The notes beneath the pieces were generated by a model that was not told where the DNA came from, made no database searches, and saw only the letters and a program-made list of their open reading frames with translations. Positions 36,926-47,542 of a stretch of DNA of 64,000 nucleotides are shown here, one piece after another; position 1 is the first letter of the stretch, and every line of letters starts with the position of its first letter. This stretch comes from an uncultured Aliivibrio sp. (GTDB taxonomy: Bacteria > Pseudomonadota > Gammaproteobacteria > Enterobacterales > Vibrionaceae). Both the position numbers and the translations under genes were made by a program. The DNA lies in NCBI RefSeq assembly GCF_946479765.1, contig NZ_CAMLHO010000006.1:1-64000 (forward strand). Direction: 5' to 3'.

Positions 36926-38512
36926 ATGCAGTCAGTAATGTCCAATGATGGTCAGCTAGAAGTTCTTTCCCTTAACGTTCCATACGTTTCCGATCCAACA
37001 CAACTTTATTCTACTTTATGTGAGAATAAAGAGATGAGCTTGTTACTCGAAGGGGCTGAAGTAAACTCTAAGCAAAACATCATAAGCTTAATGCTGATTG
37101 ATGCGGCGGTACGAATTCATTGTTTTGATAAAGACGTTACCTTAGAAGCCCTAACGCTGAACGGTGAACGTTTATTACAGACCTTAGCGCTATCTCTGCC
37201 TTCTTCTTTGATCACTCTATCTTCTCAAACTCTACTCACGCTGCACTTTCCAGAGATTAACCAAGATCTGGATGAAGACAGCCGTTTACGTGAGCTTTCT
37301 TCTTTTGATGCTCTGCGTTTTATTCAGAATCACTTTGATGTAACTGGATTACCCTCTAATGCGCTATTTTTGGGCGGTTTATTTGCTTATGATTTAGTGG
37401 CGAATTTTGAAAACCTCGGTAATGCAGAAACAACCAATAATTGTCCAGACTATGTGTTTTATGTAGCGGAATCACTTTTGGTTATCAATCACCAAACCGA
37501 GTCTTCGGTACTTCAGGGATCACTGTTTAATACTGATGAGACTATCAAAGCCAGTGTTTCTACCCGACTTCTTGAAATAAAAGAATTTTGCTCAGAGCCA
37601 CATACGGTTCCCTCAGCCCCAACGCTAGAACGTTGTGAAGCAATTCCAAGTGTGTCAGATGAAGATTTCTGTCAAACCGTATTAGATTTAAAAGAATTTG
37701 TCATTAAAGGCGATATTTTCCAAGTTGTTCCTTCTCGTCGCTTTACTCTTCCTTGCCCTGCGCCATTAGCAGCTTACCGTGAACTGAAAATAGGTAATCC
37801 AAGCCCTTATATGTTTTATCTGCAAGATCGCGATTTCACCCTGTTTGGTGCATCGCCTGAATCTGCATTGAAATACGGCAAAGAAACAAACCAAGTTGAG
37901 ATTTACCCAATCGCAGGCACACGTCAACGTGGTAAAAACAACGATGGCTCTATCAACCATGATTTAGACAGCCGCATTGAATTAGAACTGCGTTGTGATA
38001 CCAAAGAAAATGCAGAGCACATGATGCTAGTTGATTTGGCTCGTAATGATGTGGCTCGTATTTCAGAAGCAGGCACTCGCTATGTGGCTGATTTATTAAA
38101 AGTCGATCGCTACAGCCATGTTATGCATCTGGTTTCTCGTGTTGTTGGTCAATTACGCGGGGATCTTGATGCCCTTCATGCTTACCAAGCGTGTATGAAT
38201 ATGGGGACATTAACTGGCGCACCAAAGATCCGTGCTATGCAGCTCATTCGTGACGTAGAAAAAACACGCCGAGGCACTTATGGTGGCGCTGTTGGTTATT
38301 TAACAGGCGATGGCAACATGGATACTTGTATTGTTATTCGTTCAGCCTATGTTGAAGACGGTATCGCTCAAGTTCAAGCCGGAGCTGGTGTGGTGTATGA
38401 CTCTGACCCACAAGCTGAAGCTGATGAAACGCGTGGAAAAGCCCAAGCGGTGATCTCTGCAATTCAAAAAGCGCACTTAGCTCAACCAGTAAGCACTAAG
38501 GAGAAAAACTAA
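36926..38512 (+). CDS. trpE: Anthranilate synthase component I
   Basis: Makes anthranilate from chorismate with ammonia from TrpG. The 528-aa protein aligns along its length with E. coli Trp[50 protein letters not shown] and [18 protein letters not shown]. The start at 36926 has GGAGG 5 nt upstream and fits the family N-terminus; the frame is open back to 36845. The Trp feedback motif LLES is LLEG here (Ser to Gly at the position of E. coli Ser40). The stop overlaps the trpG start by one base. Confidence 0.95.
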   Translation: MQSVMSNDGQLEVLSLNVPYVSDPTQLYSTLCENKEMSLLLEGAEVNSKQNIISLMLIDAAVRIHCFDKDVTLEALTLNGERLLQTLALSLPSSLITLSSQTLLTLHFPEINQDLDEDSRLRELSSFDALRFIQNHFDVTGLPSNALFLGGLFAYDLVANFENLGNAETTNNCPDYVFYVAESLLVINHQTESSVLQGSLFNTDETIKASVSTRLLEIKEFCSEPHTVPSAPTLERCEAIPSVSDEDFCQTVLDLKEFVIKGDIFQVVPSRRFTLPCPAPLAAYRELKIGNPSPYMFYLQDRDFTLFGASPESALKYGKETNQVEIYPIAGTRQRGKNNDGSINHDLDSRIELELRCDTKENAEHMMLVDLARNDVARISEAGTRYVADLLKVDRYSHVMHLVSRVVGQLRGDLDALHAYQACMNMGTLTGAPKIRAMQLIRDVEKTRRGTYGGAVGYLTGDGNMDTCIVIRSAYVEDGIAQVQAGAGVVYDSDPQAEADETRGKAQAVISAIQKAHLAQPVSTKEKN

Positions 38513-39120
38513 TGGCTCATATTGTATTACTCGATAATTTCGACTCCTTTACTTATAACTTGGTTGATCAATTTCGCTCACTTGGCTACCCAGTTACCAT
38601 TTATCGTAATAGTTTATCTGCGGTAGCTTTTGAAGAGGCGGTAAATAAACTAGAAAATCCGGTAGTTGTATTATCTCCAGGACCAGGGGCTCCATCAGAA
38701 GCGGGCTGTATGCCTGAAGTCATTCAACGCTTAAAAGGCAAAGTACCTATGATCGGTATTTGTCTTGGTCATCAGGCAATTGTTGAAGCATATGATGGTA
38801 CGGTTGCAGGTGCTGGTGAAATCGTTCATGGTAAATCTGCAATGATGAGCCATAACCAACACGCAATTTTTGACGGTTTACCAAACCCACTCTCTATTGC
38901 TCGTTACCACTCTTTAGTCGCAACAAAGGTAACCGATCAATTAACCATTACAGCAACCGTTGATGATTTAGTCATGGCGGTGATCCAAGAAGAAGATAAA
39001 GTGTGTGGATTCCAATTTCATCCTGAATCCATTTTAACGACGCAAGGCGCTGAGCTACTAATTAATACACTAAACTGGGCTTTAAATTTAGATTCAAGCC
39101 ATTCAGATAACAAAGAATAA
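38512..39120 (+). CDS. trpG: Anthranilate synthase component II (glutamine amidotransferase)
   Basis: A 202-aa class I glutamine amidotransferase that supplies ammonia to TrpE. The oxyanion/nucleophile motif [10 protein letters not shown] carries the catalytic Cys and FQFHPESIL the His/Glu pair; [16 protein letters not shown] is the family N-terminus. It is a separate gene, whereas E. coli has trpG fused to trpD. It overlaps trpE by one base and lies 10 nt before trpD. Confidence 0.96.
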   Translation: MAHIVLLDNFDSFTYNLVDQFRSLGYPVTIYRNSLSAVAFEEAVNKLENPVVVLSPGPGAPSEAGCMPEVIQRLKGKVPMIGICLGHQAIVEAYDGTVAGAGEIVHGKSAMMSHNQHAIFDGLPNPLSIARYHSLVATKVTDQLTITATVDDLVMAVIQEEDKVCGFQFHPESILTTQGAELLINTLNWALNLDSSHSDNKE

Positions 39121-39130
39121 GGATATTCTC

Positions 39131-40138
39131 ATGACTCAAATTGAAGCCATTTTTACAAAACTATATGATCAAATTTCTCTTTCAGAAGCGGAAAGCCAAG
39201 TCCTTTTTGATGCAATTATTAAAGGTGAGTTAGATCCGATTCTACTTACCGCCGCGCTAACTTGTTTAAAAATAAAAGGCGAGACGCCTAACGAAATTGC
39301 AGGCGCTGCAAAAGCATTGCTTGAAAATGCCAATGATTTTCCTCGCCCAGATTATGATTTTGCCGATATCGTAGGCACAGGAGGAGATGGTTCAAATACC
39401 ATTAATATCTCCACCACAGCAGCGTTTGTTGCTGCAGCGTGTGGTCTAAAAATCGCAAAACACGGTAATCGTGGCGTATCAAGTAAATCAGGTTCTTCTG
39501 ACTTGCTGGATTCTTTTGGTATCAACTTAGCGATGTCAGCAGAAGATACACGAAAAGCCGTTGATGACTTAGGCGTTGCCTTCTTATTTGCACCGCACTA
39601 TCACGGCGGTGTACGTCATGCGATGCCAATTCGTCAAACCATGAAAACACGCACCATCTTTAATATCCTTGGTCCATTGATCAACCCTGCTCGTCCAAAC
39701 ATTGAATTAATGGGTGTATACGATGAGTCTCTTGTTCGACCAATTGCAGAAACCATGGTGAATATGGGAATGAAACGCGCAGCCGTGGTCTTTGGTTCAG
39801 GTTTAGATGAGGTTGCGATTCATGGTCCAACAACGGTTGCTGAAATCATTGATGGCGAAATCAAAGAATACACATTAACCCCTGAAGATTTTGGTTTAGA
39901 CACCCACCCACTTGAAGCAATTAAGGGTGGAGAGCCGGAAGAAAACAGAGCCATTATTACTGATATCCTGACGGGTAAAGGGACTGACGCTCAATTAGGT
40001 GCCATTGCCGTTAACGTTGCCCTATTAATGCGTTTATTTGGACATGAAGATTTAAAAGCCAATGCACAAAAAGCCATTGATGCGATGAACTCAGGAAAAG
40101 CATTCGAGCTAGTTCAACAACTGGCTGCACGAGGATAA
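39131..40138 (+). CDS. trpD: Anthranilate phosphoribosyltransferase
   Basis: Transfers phosphoribose from PRPP to anthranilate. The 335-aa protein has VGTGGDGSNTINISTTAAFV (PRPP-binding glycine loop), KHGNRGVSSKSGSSDLL, FLFAPHYHGGVRH and RTIFNILGPLINPA, all canonical. It sits between trpG and trpCF with 5-10 nt spacing and AAGGA upstream. Confidence 0.96.
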   Translation: MTQIEAIFTKLYDQISLSEAESQVLFDAIIKGELDPILLTAALTCLKIKGETPNEIAGAAKALLENANDFPRPDYDFADIVGTGGDGSNTINISTTAAFVAAACGLKIAKHGNRGVSSKSGSSDLLDSFGINLAMSAEDTRKAVDDLGVAFLFAPHYHGGVRHAMPIRQTMKTRTIFNILGPLINPARPNIELMGVYDESLVRPIAETMVNMGMKRAAVVFGSGLDEVAIHGPTTVAEIIDGEIKEYTLTPEDFGLDTHPLEAIKGGEPEENRAIITDILTGKGTDAQLGAIAVNVALLMRLFGHEDLKANAQKAIDAMNSGKAFELVQQLAARG

Positions 40139-40143
40139 TAAAG

Positions 40144-41556
40144 ATGACACAACAATTGTCTGAGCACATCTCAGTAGAAAATACCCAAATGGCTGAAGTG
40201 CTAGTTAAAATTGTCAAAGACAAAGCGATTTGGATAAATGAACGTAAAGAAAGTCAGCCTCTCGATACCTTTAAGAATGGCCTAACAAATTCTGATCGCA
40301 GTTTTTATGATGCATTAAAAACGGGTAAAACCGAATTTATTCTTGAATGTAAAAAAGCATCGCCATCGAAAGGACTAATTCGACAAGATTTTGATTTGAA
40401 TTACATTGCATCAGTTTATAACAAACACGCCAGTGCAATTTCTGTGTTAACGGACGAAAAGTATTTCCAAGGCAGTTTTGATTTCTTACCAATTATTCGT
40501 GATCAAGTTAATCAGCCTATTCTATGCAAAGATTTTATGATTGATGCATACCAAGTCTATTTAGCTCGCCACTACGGTGCTGATGCTATTCTACTAATGC
40601 TTTCAGTGCTTAACGATGAAGAATACAGAGAACTTGCAGAAGTCGCTCATTCATTTGGTATGAGTGTACTCACGGAAGTCAGTAATGAAGAAGAGTTACA
40701 CCGAGCGGTCGCATTAGAAGCGCAAGTGATTGGCATTAACAACCGCAATCTACGTGATTTATCCACCGACTTAAACCGCACGAAAGAACTTGCCCCACTG
40801 CTACCAAAAGGCACAATAATCATTTCTGAGTCAGGCATTTATAACCATCAGCAAGTGAAAGATCTAGCGAAACACGCAACGGGGTTTTTAATTGGCAGCT
40901 CGTTAATGGCAGAAGAAAATCTAGAACTAGCTGCGCGAAAAGTAATTCTAGGTGAGAACAAAGTCTGTGGCTTAACTTCTGTTGAAGATGCAAAAGCAGT
41001 TTATGACTCAGGTGCTGTGTATGGCGGATTAATCTTTGTTGAAAAATCACCTCGCTTTGTCTCTCTTGAAACCGCAAAAACCATCACTCAAGCGACAACA
41101 TTAAACTATGTCGGGGTGTTTCAAAATGAAACAGTTGCAACCGTAGTGAATGCAGAAAGCCAGTTATCTTTAGCTGTTGTTCAACTTCATGGAAATGAAA
41201 GTGAAGAATATATTGCCGAGCTAAAACAGCAATTACCAACAGCATGCCAAGTGTGGAATGTTATTTCTGTGTCAGATGATGCGCAAAGTATTTCCCTTCC
41301 GCAAAGCCTTGCTGATAAAGTGTTGGTAGATTGTAAAGTTGGCTCTCAAGCAGGCGGCACAGGCGTTAGTTTTGATTGGAGTAAACTGCCACATAACGAC
41401 ATTATGCTAGCCGGAGGCTTATCACTAGACAATACCAAACAAGCCGCACAACTTGGTTGCCACGGATTAGATTTCAACTCTGGTGTCGAATCGGCCCCAG
41501 GAAAAAAAGATCACACAAAATTACGCGCCGTATTTAGCGCATTACGAGATTATTAA
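40144..41556 (+). CDS. trpCF: Bifunctional indole-3-glycerol phosphate synthase / phosphoribosylanthranilate isomerase
   Basis: A 470-aa fusion of two TIM barrels catalysing consecutive steps. The TrpC half (1-260) shows [38 protein letters not shown] and ISESGI. The TrpF half (about 260-470) shows [34 protein letters not shown] and [13 protein letters not shown]. The fusion matches that in enterobacteria and vibrios. It ends 10 nt before trpB. Confidence 0.96.
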   Translation: MTQQLSEHISVENTQMAEVLVKIVKDKAIWINERKESQPLDTFKNGLTNSDRSFYDALKTGKTEFILECKKASPSKGLIRQDFDLNYIASVYNKHASAISVLTDEKYFQGSFDFLPIIRDQVNQPILCKDFMIDAYQVYLARHYGADAILLMLSVLNDEEYRELAEVAHSFGMSVLTEVSNEEELHRAVALEAQVIGINNRNLRDLSTDLNRTKELAPLLPKGTIIISESGIYNHQQVKDLAKHATGFLIGSSLMAEENLELAARKVILGENKVCGLTSVEDAKAVYDSGAVYGGLIFVEKSPRFVSLETAKTITQATTLNYVGVFQNETVATVVNAESQLSLAVVQLHGNESEEYIAELKQQLPTACQVWNVISVSDDAQSISLPQSLADKVLVDCKVGSQAGGTGVSFDWSKLPHNDIMLAGGLSLDNTKQAAQLGCHGLDFNSGVESAPGKKDHTKLRAVFSALRDY

Positions 41557-41566
41557 GGAAAATATC

Positions 41567-42757
41567 ATGGCAAAATTAGATGCCTACTTCGGCGAATATG
41601 GTGGTCAATACGTTCCACAAATTTTAGTACCTGCACTTGATCAACTTGAGCAAGCCTTTATTGATGCTCAAGCAGACGAAGATTTCCGTGCCGAGTTCAT
41701 GACACTGCTGCAAGAATATGCCGGTCGTCCTACCGCTCTTACGCTTTGTCGTAACCTAACCAAGGGTACTAAAACTAAGTTATACCTAAAGCGTGAAGAT
41801 TTACTGCACGGTGGCGCACACAAAACCAACCAAGTATTAGGTCAAGCACTGCTCGCTTTACGTATGGGTAAAAAAGAAATTATCGCTGAAACAGGGGCAG
41901 GTCAACACGGTGTAGCAACTGCACTTGCATGTGCTCTACTCGGCTTAAAATGTCGCGTTTACATGGGCGCAAAAGACATTGAACGTCAAAGCCCGAATGT
42001 ATTCCGTATGGAATTAATGGGCGCAGAAGTGATCCCTGTTCATTCTGGTTCATCAACACTGAAAGATGCATGTAATGAAGCATTACGCGATTGGTCTGCA
42101 ACCTATGAAACCGCGCATTACCTATTGGGTACTGCGGCAGGCCCTCACCCATTCCCAACCATTGTACGTGAATTCCAACGTATGATTGGCGAAGAAACAA
42201 AAATGCAGATCCTTGCTCGTGAAGGTCGACTTCCTGATGCGGTTATTGCTTGTGTTGGTGGCGGTTCAAACGCAATTGGTATGTTTGCTGATTTCATTGA
42301 AGAAGAAAACGTAAGATTGATTGGTGTAGAGCCGGCAGGTAAAGGTATTGATACCAACCAACATGGCGCACCACTTAAACATGGTAAAACCGGTATATTC
42401 TTCGGTATGAAAGCCCCACTAATGCAAGATGAGCATGGTCAAATCGAAGAGTCTTATTCGGTATCTGCTGGTCTTGATTTTCCATCGGTTGGTCCACAAC
42501 ACGCACACTTAAATTCGATTGGCCGTGCTGAATATGGCTCAGTAACCGATGATGAAGCATTAGAAGCCTTTCAAACTCTGGCAAAAGGCGAAGGCATCAT
42601 TCCTGCTCTTGAGTCTTCTCATGCACTGGCTTATGCTCTACAAATGGCACATTCAGAACAAGAAAAAGAACAACTGCTAGTAGTAAACCTATCTGGCCGT
42701 GGTGATAAAGACATCTTTACTGTTCATGATATCCTAAAAGAAAAGGGAGAAATCTAA
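41567..42757 (+). CDS. trpB: Tryptophan synthase beta subunit
   Basis: Condenses indole and serine to tryptophan, PLP-dependent. The 396-aa protein starts [20 protein letters not shown] at 41567, with AAGGAA upstream; the open frame reaches back into trpCF but is not used. The PLP-lysine is in [14 protein letters not shown], the phosphate loop in [12 protein letters not shown], and [10 protein letters not shown] and [11 protein letters not shown] close the chain. It overlaps trpA by one base (TAATG), usual for the complex. Confidence 0.97.
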   Translation: MAKLDAYFGEYGGQYVPQILVPALDQLEQAFIDAQADEDFRAEFMTLLQEYAGRPTALTLCRNLTKGTKTKLYLKREDLLHGGAHKTNQVLGQALLALRMGKKEIIAETGAGQHGVATALACALLGLKCRVYMGAKDIERQSPNVFRMELMGAEVIPVHSGSSTLKDACNEALRDWSATYETAHYLLGTAAGPHPFPTIVREFQRMIGEETKMQILAREGRLPDAVIACVGGGSNAIGMFADFIEEENVRLIGVEPAGKGIDTNQHGAPLKHGKTGIFFGMKAPLMQDEHGQIEESYSVSAGLDFPSVGPQHAHLNSIGRAEYGSVTDDEALEAFQTLAKGEGIIPALESSHALAYALQMAHSEQEKEQLLVVNLSGRGDKDIFTVHDILKEKGEI

Positions 42758-43563
42758 TGGATCGTTATCAAGCCCTCTTTGCTAAATTAGCAGACAAAAA
42801 TCAAGGTGCCTTTGTTCCTTTTGTAACGATTGGCGATCCAAATCCAGAACTTTCTTATCAGATAATGGAAACACTACTCGAGTCTGGCGCAGACGCACTT
42901 GAACTTGGTATCCCATTCTCTGACCCTCTGGCTGATGGCCCGACAATTCAAGGCGCAAACATCCGTGCATTAAACAGCAAAACAACCCCTATTGTGTGTT
43001 TTGATTTAATCGCAAAAATCCGAGCTAAATATCCTGAAACACCCATTGGTTTATTAGTTTACGCGAACCTTGTGTTCGCAAATGGCATTGATACTTTCTA
43101 TGCTAAATGTCAGAAAGCTGGTGTAGATTCAGTGTTAATTGCGGATGTTCCAACCAATGAATCAGCAGAGTTTAGAACAAGCGCGATTAAGCACAATGTT
43201 CACCCTATCTTCATTGCACCACCATCGGCCTCTGACGAAACATTAGAAACGGTAGCTAAATTAGGCGGCGGCTATACTTACCTTCTTTCTCGTGCAGGTG
43301 TTACCGGTGCAGAAACAAAAGCAGGCATGCCAGTTGCTCAATTACTAGAGCGCTTAAACCAATTTGATGCGCCTCCTGCTATCTTAGGCTTTGGTATTTC
43401 AGAACCAGCTCAAGTAGAAGAAGCCATTAAAGCGGGTGCTGCCGGGGCAATCTCAGGCTCTGCAACCGTAAAAATCATTGAGCAACATCAAAATGATTCT
43501 ATCGCCTTACTTAACGCTCTTTCATCATTTACCTCATCGATGAAAGCTGCAACACAAAAATAA
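42757..43563 (+). CDS. trpA: Tryptophan synthase alpha subunit
   Basis: Cleaves indole-3-glycerol phosphate to indole, channelled to TrpB. The 268-aa TIM barrel has [12 protein letters not shown], catalytic Glu in [19 protein letters not shown], catalytic Asp in [11 protein letters not shown] and [12 protein letters not shown]. Last gene of the trp operon, followed by a terminator. Confidence 0.97.
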   Translation: MDRYQALFAKLADKNQGAFVPFVTIGDPNPELSYQIMETLLESGADALELGIPFSDPLADGPTIQGANIRALNSKTTPIVCFDLIAKIRAKYPETPIGLLVYANLVFANGIDTFYAKCQKAGVDSVLIADVPTNESAEFRTSAIKHNVHPIFIAPPSASDETLETVAKLGGGYTYLLSRAGVTGAETKAGMPVAQLLERLNQFDAPPAILGFGISEPAQVEEAIKAGAAGAISGSATVKIIEQHQNDSIALLNALSSFTSSMKAATQK

Positions 43564-43586
43564 CCGTTAACACAAATCTCCCACTA

Positions 43587-43618
43587 ATAAAGAGCTCATG
43601 ATGAGCTCTTTATTATTT
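43587..43618 (+). terminator. trp operon terminator
   Basis: AAAGAGCTCA (43589-43598) pairs with TGAGCTCTTT (43602-43611), then a TATTATTTT tail. Confidence 0.85.
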
Positions 43619-43750
43619 TATAACCTTTAACCAATGATCTTTTAAAAAAAATGAACAAGTAAAATGTAACAAGCAATTTTTAGCGATTCCCTCCCCCACA
43701 AATTTTAGATACACTCACAATATAATTTATTATTGGCTCGACATATAAAA

Positions 43751-44296
43751 ATGAAACAGATCTTAGATTTTATTCCACTGGTCATCTTTTTTACACTGTA
43801 CAAAATGTACGACATTTATACAGCGACAGGCGCACTGATCATCGCTACGGCTGTACAGCTCATCGTTACTTTCGCTTTATACAAAAAAGTAGAAAAAATG
43901 CAGCTAATCACCTTTCTTATGGTGACCGTATTTGGTGGCATGACCATCTTCCTGCACGATGACAATTTCATTAAATGGAAAGTAACTATCGTTTATTGTG
44001 TATTTGCCGCAGGATTAATCGTTACTCACATTATGGGTAAACCAATTATCAAAGGCATGCTAGGTAAAGAAGTGACCTTACCTGACGATAAATGGGCAAA
44101 AATTAATCACGCGTGGGTTCTATTCTTCGCCGTGTGTGCCATTGCAAACTTATACGTCGCCTTTGAAATGCCATTAGATGTATGGGTTAACTTTAAAGTC
44201 TTCGGCTTACTTGGCCTAACCTTCTTATACACATTACTTACAGGTATGTACGTTTACAAATTCATGCCAAAAGAGAAAAAAGAAGAACAAGAGTAA
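43751..44296 (+). CDS. yciB: Inner-membrane-spanning protein YciB (septation protein A family)
   Basis: A 181-aa inner-membrane protein with five hydrophobic segments, near-identical in pattern to E. coli Yci[65 protein letters not shown] and [19 protein letters not shown] in separate stretches. YciB is involved in envelope maintenance and cell elongation/division. The start at 43751 matches the family; a TTG at 43733 is not needed. Gene order trpA-yciB-yciA-yciI follows the usual synteny. Confidence 0.94.
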   Translation: MKQILDFIPLVIFFTLYKMYDIYTATGALIIATAVQLIVTFALYKKVEKMQLITFLMVTVFGGMTIFLHDDNFIKWKVTIVYCVFAAGLIVTHIMGKPIIKGMLGKEVTLPDDKWAKINHAWVLFFAVCAIANLYVAFEMPLDVWVNFKVFGLLGLTFLYTLLTGMYVYKFMPKEKKEEQE

Positions 44297-44312
44297 TCTT
44301 AGTTTCTATTTA

Positions 44313-44347
44313 TTAAGCCGTGCTGTTTTATCGCACGGCTTTTTTAT
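44313..44347 (+). terminator. Terminator of yciB
   Basis: AAGCCGTGC (44315-44323) pairs with GCACGGCTT (44333-44341), followed by T residues. It lies inside the open frame upstream of yciA and so argues for the later yciA start. Confidence 0.88.
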
Positions 44348-44406
44348 ATCTGTTTTTTTGTGATAGACTGCCGCCAATTTCATTTTTGTTGTATTGGAAC
44401 CCCACT

Positions 44407-44817
44407 TTGACAACACCAGATAATCTAGGACAAGCTCCTAAAGGCCAGCTTCTTCTTCGTACTCTTTCTATGCCTGCTGATACCAATGCAAATGGTGATA
44501 TCTTCGGCGGATGGATCATGTCACAACTGGATTTAGCCGGTGGTATTTTAGCCAAAGAAATTTCTGGTGGCCGTATTGTTACGGTTTCTGTTTCTAGTAT
44601 TACCTTTAAAAAGCCAGTAAAAGTTGGCGATGTGGTTTGCTGTTACGGTGAGTGTGTGAAAATCGGTCGAACTTCAATGTCTATCAATCTTGAAGTGTGG
44701 GTTAAGCCAATTAAAGAACATGGTATTGGCGATCGCTTCATGGTTTGTGACGCTATATTCAACTATGTTGCCATTGATGCGAAAGGAAAACCCCGTCCAA
44801 TAGCTAAAAGTGCGTAG
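44407..44817 (+). CDS. yciA: Acyl-CoA thioesterase YciA
   Basis: A 136-aa hotdog-fold thioesterase that hydrolyses acyl-CoA. LRTLSMPADTNANGDIFGGW, the catalytic Asp region in SQLDLAGGILAKE, VSSITFKKPVKVGDVVCCYG and FNYVAIDAKGKPRPI match E. coli YciA closely. The TTG at 44407 is the best start (GGA 8 nt upstream, family N-terminal length); the frame extends to 44320 only through the yciB terminator. Confidence 0.9.
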   Translation: MTTPDNLGQAPKGQLLLRTLSMPADTNANGDIFGGWIMSQLDLAGGILAKEISGGRIVTVSVSSITFKKPVKVGDVVCCYGECVKIGRTSMSINLEVWVKPIKEHGIGDRFMVCDAIFNYVAIDAKGKPRPIAKSA

Positions 44818-44842
44818 TTATTAGTATTTTTCTGATTAATTA

Positions 44843-44877
44843 TCAAAAAGCTCTGGTTTATCGCTAGAGCTTTTTTT
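44843..44877 (+). terminator. Terminator of yciA
   Basis: AAAGCTCT (44847-44854) pairs with AGAGCTTT (44866-44873), followed by T run. Confidence 0.85.
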
Positions 44878-44922
44878 ATGATGGTTATATCAATGATGAT
44901 TCAAAAATAAAAGGATTCAGCT

Positions 44923-45225
44923 ATGTGGTATGTCATTTTTTCTCAAGATGTTGAAAATAGCTTAGAACGTCGTTTAAGTGTTCGTGAAAAACATCTAGAG
45001 CGCCTTACTCAACTGCAAAATGAAGGCCGTTTATTAGTAGCTGGCCCAATGCCTGCGATTGATTCTGAGAACCCAGGAGACGCTGGTTTCACAGGGTCAA
45101 CTGTCATCGCAGAATTTGACTCTTTAGATGCGGCAACAGAATGGGCAAATAATGACCCATATATTGATGCAGGCGTTTATGCTAATGTAATCGTTAAACC
45201 ATTCAAGAAAGTACTCCCAGCTTAA
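44923..45225 (+). CDS. yciI: YciI family protein
   Basis: A 100-aa ferredoxin-like (dimeric alpha-beta barrel) protein of the YCII family. [40 protein letters not shown] and [22 protein letters not shown] are typical, including the His and Asp of the putative active site ([12 protein letters not shown]). Function in the cell is not settled. AAAGGA precedes the ATG. It overlaps the frame of the following lipoprotein region by its stop codon. Confidence 0.92.
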   Translation: MWYVIFSQDVENSLERRLSVREKHLERLTQLQNEGRLLVAGPMPAIDSENPGDAGFTGSTVIAEFDSLDAATEWANNDPYIDAGVYANVIVKPFKKVLPA

Positions 45226-45278
45226 TGACACTATTTTTAATAAATAGTAAAATTAAACTAAAAATGATAAAGAATCCT

Positions 45279-45674
45279 ATGAATAAAATTATTCTTACCG
45301 CGTTAAGTGCCATTCTGCTCTCAGGATGTTCTTCCAACGAACAGCAACAAAAAATAGAGATGCTTGCCGATTACCGCGCCAGTATTCTTGCAAGTACCCT
45401 CCCATTAGAAATGGGACAACTGACCTTGATTCAAGTAAAAGAAAAACAAGGTGTGATTGAAATGATGTTTTTAGACAGCGGTGTTGGTGAAACTAGTACC
45501 AATCAAATCATAGAGCAAAGCATTACAACTTACTGTAAAGATCAAGAGATCCGCCCTGTACTTGAAAAAGGCGTCGCTTATCGTTATTTAATCCGTAATG
45601 CACGTGGTCAAAAGCAAAATGATATTTTTGTTAATGAACAATCTTGTTTAGATCGAGAGCAAGCTGAAAATTAA
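45279..45674 (+). CDS. Lipoprotein, probable GspS/AspS-type T2SS pilotin
   Basis: A 131-aa predicted outer-membrane lipoprotein: signal MNKIILTALSAILLSGCSS with lipobox LLSGC. The mature part (EQQQKIEMLADYRASILAST, LPLEMGQLTLIQV, SITTYCKDQEIRPVLEKGV, YRYLIRNARGQKQNDI, NEQSCLD) has two Cys that could form a disulfide. It resembles the AspS pilotin family of vibrios, which targets the secretin GspD, as I recall it. The frame is open from 45225, but the lipoprotein start at 45279 is the sensible one. No other T2SS gene is nearby. Confidence 0.65.
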   Translation: MNKIILTALSAILLSGCSSNEQQQKIEMLADYRASILASTLPLEMGQLTLIQVKEKQGVIEMMFLDSGVGETSTNQIIEQSITTYCKDQEIRPVLEKGVAYRYLIRNARGQKQNDIFVNEQSCLDREQAEN

Positions 45675-45712
45675 CCTCTTTCTTCTCTCATTTATGCACA
45701 TTTAGCTAATTA

Positions 45713-45753
45713 AAAAGCCCTCTCATAATCTGATAATGAGAGGGCTTTTCTGT
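45713..45753. terminator. Bidirectional terminator
   Basis: AAAAGCCCTCTCAT pairs with ATGAGAGGGCTTTT (to about 45750), between the lipoprotein and the convergent methyltransferase gene. Confidence 0.92.
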
Positions 45754-45778
45754 AAATATTAATGTCTTATACTGAAAA

Positions 45779-46744
45779 CTAACGTGTAAATAGCATCACT
45801 TTTAAACCACTTTCAGGATTGATATCAGCAAACTCAGGTGGGTTATCTAAACGCTCAATATATTTCAACTCTGGTGCTTCTTCTGCCATACCATCAATTA
45901 AGAAATCCGTTGATACTGCCGGTGAATTCACACACGCCAATACCTCTCCATTTTCTGTTAACAGATCTGGCAGACGACGTAAGATCTTTTGATAATCTTT
46001 AGTTAACGCAAAACTGCCTTTTTGAAAACTTGGCGGATCAATAATGATCAAGTCATACAAACCCAATTTCTTAATCTTTCCCCATGACTTAAATATATCA
46101 TGACCTAAGAATTTTACTTTAGAAAGATCATGTTCATTTAAACGATGGTTATCACGGCCACGGCCTAATGATGCTTTCGCCATATCGAGGTTAACCACTT
46201 GAGTTGCACCACCAGCAATAGCAGCCACAGAGAAACCACAAGTATACGCAAATAAATTTAATACCGACTTGCCTTCGCTATGTGCTTGAACCCACTGGCG
46301 ACCATAACGCATGTCTAAAAAGATCCCCATATTCTGGTTCTTTTTCAGCTCTAGTTGGTACTTTAAACCGTTTTCTTCAACGACAGGGTACGTATTTTCT
46401 TCTCCCCATACCACTTGTGTTGGCGCTAATTCTTGGTAACGATGCTGCAATAAGATAGAAGCCCCTTTTGCATTCGTCCATAACTCTGAGTCTGCAAATG
46501 CTTTTAGCCTAGCTTCTAACTCTTCTAAAAATTCAGGTTCTTGCTCTTTAAATAACGCCACTACTAGTTGACCTTGAGAGCCCTGCCCCTGAGAGTCTTT
46601 CGCTTGTAGCCAATCTACCGTAATTTGCTCTAATCCTTCAAAACATTGTCCACGACCATGGAATAAACGACGAAGCTCATTCTGTGGTGTTGCTAACTGC
46701 GCTTCTAAATGAGTAAATAACGTATCTAATGCTTCTATCTTCAT
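45779..46744 (-). CDS. Class I SAM-dependent methyltransferase (RlmI/RlmK-like)
   Basis: A 321-aa methyltransferase of the type acting on 23S rRNA. After an N-terminal region of about 130 aa, the Rossmann core shows motif I VLNLFAYTCGFSVAA, motif II VVNLDMAKASL, and motif IV LIIIDPPSFQKGSF, which resembles the DPPxF of m5C/m7G rRNA methyltransferases (RlmI, RlmK/L). The PUA domain of RlmI is absent. It overlaps the upstream pseudouridine synthase gene by 4 nt, consistent with an RNA-modification pair. The exact target is unknown. Confidence 0.82.
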   Translation of the reverse strand: MKIEALDTLFTHLEAQLATPQNELRRLFHGRGQCFEGLEQITVDWLQAKDSQGQGSQGQLVVALFKEQEPEFLEELEARLKAFADSELWTNAKGASILLQHRYQELAPTQVVWGEENTYPVVEENGLKYQLELKKNQNMGIFLDMRYGRQWVQAHSEGKSVLNLFAYTCGFSVAAIAGGATQVVNLDMAKASLGRGRDNHRLNEHDLSKVKFLGHDIFKSWGKIKKLGLYDLIIIDPPSFQKGSFALTKDYQKILRRLPDLLTENGEVLACVNSPAVSTDFLIDGMAEEAPELKYIERLDNPPEFADINPESGLKVMLFTR

Positions 46745-47427
46745 GATTTCTTCTTAATCTCAGGCCAAGTTAATGTCCATGGTGTTTGCCACTGCGCTAA
46801 TCCTGCTTGAATGGTGTCATCTTGCCACTCATCACCTTGTTTTGGTATTTCAACAAATTCAAACGCTTGCCCTTGATAGGTAAATCGCAAAGCATAAGCG
46901 TGTAAATAACCGCGATCAGACGTTGATGAGCTGTAAATAGAGTCGCCTAAAATACCAGAACCTACACTTTTTAAAGCCACTCGAATTTGATGAGTTTTAC
47001 CTGTATGAGGCTTACATAAAAACAAGCGGTTGCCATCATGTGCTGCTGTTGAGAAAAACTGAGTTATCGCAGGGTTTTCTTTGCTATTTATTAACTTCCA
47101 TGAAGAACGACGTGAACGCTCCATATCACCAATAACTAAGCCTTGTTTTTTCTTTGGTTTTTTATCGCCAATAGCTAAATAGTATTTTTCAACTAAGCGA
47201 TTTGCAAACAATTGTGATAATTCACTGGCTGCAGATTGAGTACGTCCAATCAATAATAATCCTGACGTCATTTTGTCTAAACGATGAATAAGATACAGCT
47301 GTTTATCACCTGTAACTTTCCCGAGTTCGATTAATAATGAAGTGTCACCATCATCTTTATGAACACTAACATTAGGGTGTTTATTGATGACAAGAAAATC
47401 TGAATTTTGATAAAGGATATCGAACAT
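46741..47427 (-). CDS. RluA-family pseudouridine synthase
   Basis: A 228-aa RluA-type synthase without an S4 domain. The catalytic Asp lies in LIHRLDKMTSGLLLIGRT; VEKYYLAIGDK, HTGKTHQIRVALKSVG and GDSIYSS are family motifs. It resembles the small TIGR01621-type members found in vibrios and Shewanella (from memory). It overlaps the methyltransferase gene by 4 nt; the substrate RNA is not known. Confidence 0.85.
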   Translation of the reverse strand: MFDILYQNSDFLVINKHPNVSVHKDDGDTSLLIELGKVTGDKQLYLIHRLDKMTSGLLLIGRTQSAASELSQLFANRLVEKYYLAIGDKKPKKKQGLVIGDMERSRRSSWKLINSKENPAITQFFSTAAHDGNRLFLCKPHTGKTHQIRVALKSVGSGILGDSIYSSSTSDRGYLHAYALRFTYQGQAFEFVEIPKQGDEWQDDTIQAGLAQWQTPWTLTWPEIKKKS

Positions 47428-47542
47428 TGGCGCTCCTAAAATTGAGCGCAGAGTATAGCGAGGTTAGTTTCTCAATTCCAACAAAAACGCCGATCAGATG
47501 ATCGGCGTTATCTTTGAATCTACGTCATTCAGAACGATAGAC

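Noticed and set aside
41880-42200. 106-codon minus strand frame inside trpB
   Set aside because: Antisense shadow of a highly conserved gene.
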